From: Bradyrhizobium sp.
Lineage (GTDB): Bacteria; Pseudomonadota; Alphaproteobacteria; Rhizobiales; Xanthobacteraceae
DNA: 64,000 nt
NCBI RefSeq assembly: GCF_027451485.1
Contig: NZ_DAIDJE010000020.1
Span: 31,603 to 95,602, forward strand
Direction of reading: 5' to 3'
This document shows, piece after piece, positions 63,318-64,000 of this stretch (positions within the stretch are counted from its first letter, which is position 1; each line of letters starts with the position of its first letter). A program made the translations under genes and the position numbers. Under the pieces are notes generated by a model that saw only the letters and a list, made by a program, of their open reading frames with translations, ran no database searches and had not been told where the DNA came from.

Positions 63318-64000
63318 CTACTGCACGATGCCGATGGAGCGAACCGGAGCAGCCAATTGGCGCCCTCGCGACTGCGCAAAGCGAGCGACCATCTTCTGTC
63401 CCGGCCGCTCGATCAGATAGTAACTGACACTTGCGACAGCGACGAGAAGTGCAAGAAAAAGGATCGTGACGAAGATCGGCAGGACGCGACCGCCCAAGAC
63501 GATCAACTTGCCGGCATCCCCTCCCAGCGCCGAGCTGACGCCCTCGGTGGTCGTCAATATCCATCCGGTCTTCTTCTCCACGATCGAGACAGCCCGATCA
63601 ACAAAGTTGAAGATGATGAACGCCTGCCACATGTAGATCGAATAGGAGACCTTGCCGAGCCAGTCGTTGACCCTGTTCGACATCAGGCGCGACACCGGTC
63701 CGGCCTCGAACGCAAACACGAAAACCGCGGCAGCGAAAACCAGCGGCGCGAGAAACGAATAGGCGCCGCGTCCTGCCGACGACACGTAGTCCACGATGAC
63801 GATCAGCATCGCCAATTCCGGGAACCTGGAGTCAAGCGTCGCCTTCGGCGTGATTTGAAAAAGCCGATAGGTCAGATGTCCGACAAGGAAACCGTACAGA
63901 CACCGCGCAAATCCGAAGTCATAGCTCGCATCCATTCCGTGCGCGGCGAACAGAACGAGGATCGAGACGCTGGCGGCCAGTACGGCCGCGATCAGAACCA
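63318..64000 (-). CDS. C-terminal part of an acyltransferase-3 family membrane protein
   Basis: The frame runs from the stop at 63318 to the right edge and is open there, so at least 227 residues are visible and the gene starts outside the window. Multiple membrane segments and FSYSIYMWQAFIIFN-like positions (VSYSIYMWQAFIIFN here) with a late SYYLIERPGQKMV are typical of the OafA/NodX O-acyltransferase family. These acylate surface polysaccharides at the membrane. The visible part lacks the conserved N-terminal His. Confidence 0.82.
   Translation of the reverse strand, partial: VLIAAVLAASVSILVLFAAHGMDASYDFGFARCLYGFLVGHLTYRLFQITPKATLDSRFPELAMLIVIVDYVSSAGRGAYSFLAPLVFAAAVFVFAFEAGPVSRLMSNRVNDWLGKVSYSIYMWQAFIIFNFVDRAVSIVEKKTGWILTTTEGVSSALGGDAGKLIVLGGRVLPIFVTILFLALLVAVASVSYYLIERPGQKMVARFAQSRGRQLAAPVRSIGIVQ

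Overview
The window is GC-rich chromosomal DNA from an alphaproteobacterium, most probably Bradyrhizobium or a close relative such as Rhodopseudomonas. Signs are the Rhizobiales gene order (lpxK-waaA-DUF374-DUF4170-cysQ-pmbA; hisZ-hisG; groES-groEL with a CIRCE operator), Bradyrhizobiaceae-type orphan families (DUF2093, DUF6101, DUF4170) and several families of intergenic palindromes typical of rhizobial genomes. I find 60 complete protein genes plus one truncated at each edge, and no rRNA, tRNA, CRISPR array, prophage or transposase gene. Gene identities rest on motifs and family memory; no search was run.

Layout. 1-4.9 kb: omega-aminotransferase, TipF-like degenerate EAL protein, HAD hydrolase, CheY-like regulator. 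5-16.6 kb: ribF, ileS-lspA, a secreted protein, a two-gene M16 peptidase operon, arfB, mutL. 16.7-25.4 kb: rsmD, a pseudouridine synthase with a very long charged tail, tadA, a fluoroacetate-dehalogenase-type hydrolase, purD, xseA, a Ser-less dienelactone-hydrolase-like protein, DUF2093. 25.4-31 kb (minus strand): an envelope/lipid A operon. 31-42.4 kb: DUF6101, ubiA, rsmE, hisZ-hisG, a GT2/YdjC-deacetylase pair resembling FlmF2/NaxD, DUF2076, an L,D-transpeptidase, cheZ, an Inh-like lipoprotein. 42.6-46.6 kb: groES-groEL under CIRCE, two exported proteins. 46.8-53.6 kb: lactate/glycolate permease, histone H1-like protein and glycolate oxidase glcD-glcE-glcF. 53.8-64 kb: cytochrome c, hydrolases, rpmJ, an amidohydrolase, a haloacid dehalogenase, a YbaK deacylase, a Bug-type binding protein, a LysR-pirin-WrbA module and a truncated acyltransferase.

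The most unusual content is not a gene. Double-hairpin repeats of about 140-160 bp recur between co-directional genes: three A+B copies (198-360 and 13984-14140 in one orientation, 1911-2072 in the other) and one C1+C2 copy (10745-10880). Their stems differ between copies but stay paired, which points to selection on structure. A single C1 unit has inserted in frame into the signal-peptide region of the second M16 gene (12500-12565), adding 22 residues. Solo arms lie at 10986-11007 and 50843-50865. Further palindromes of other families sit at 14625-14667, 16600-16685, 17252-17385 and 19415-19459.

Functional threads: envelope biogenesis (lpxK, waaA, DUF374 acyltransferase, GT2/YdjC pair, L,D-transpeptidase, lspA), motility signalling (TipF-like, CheY, CheZ), two-carbon acid use (permease plus GlcDEF), dehalogenation (two unrelated dehalogenases) and quinone or redox stress (LysR, pirin, WrbA).
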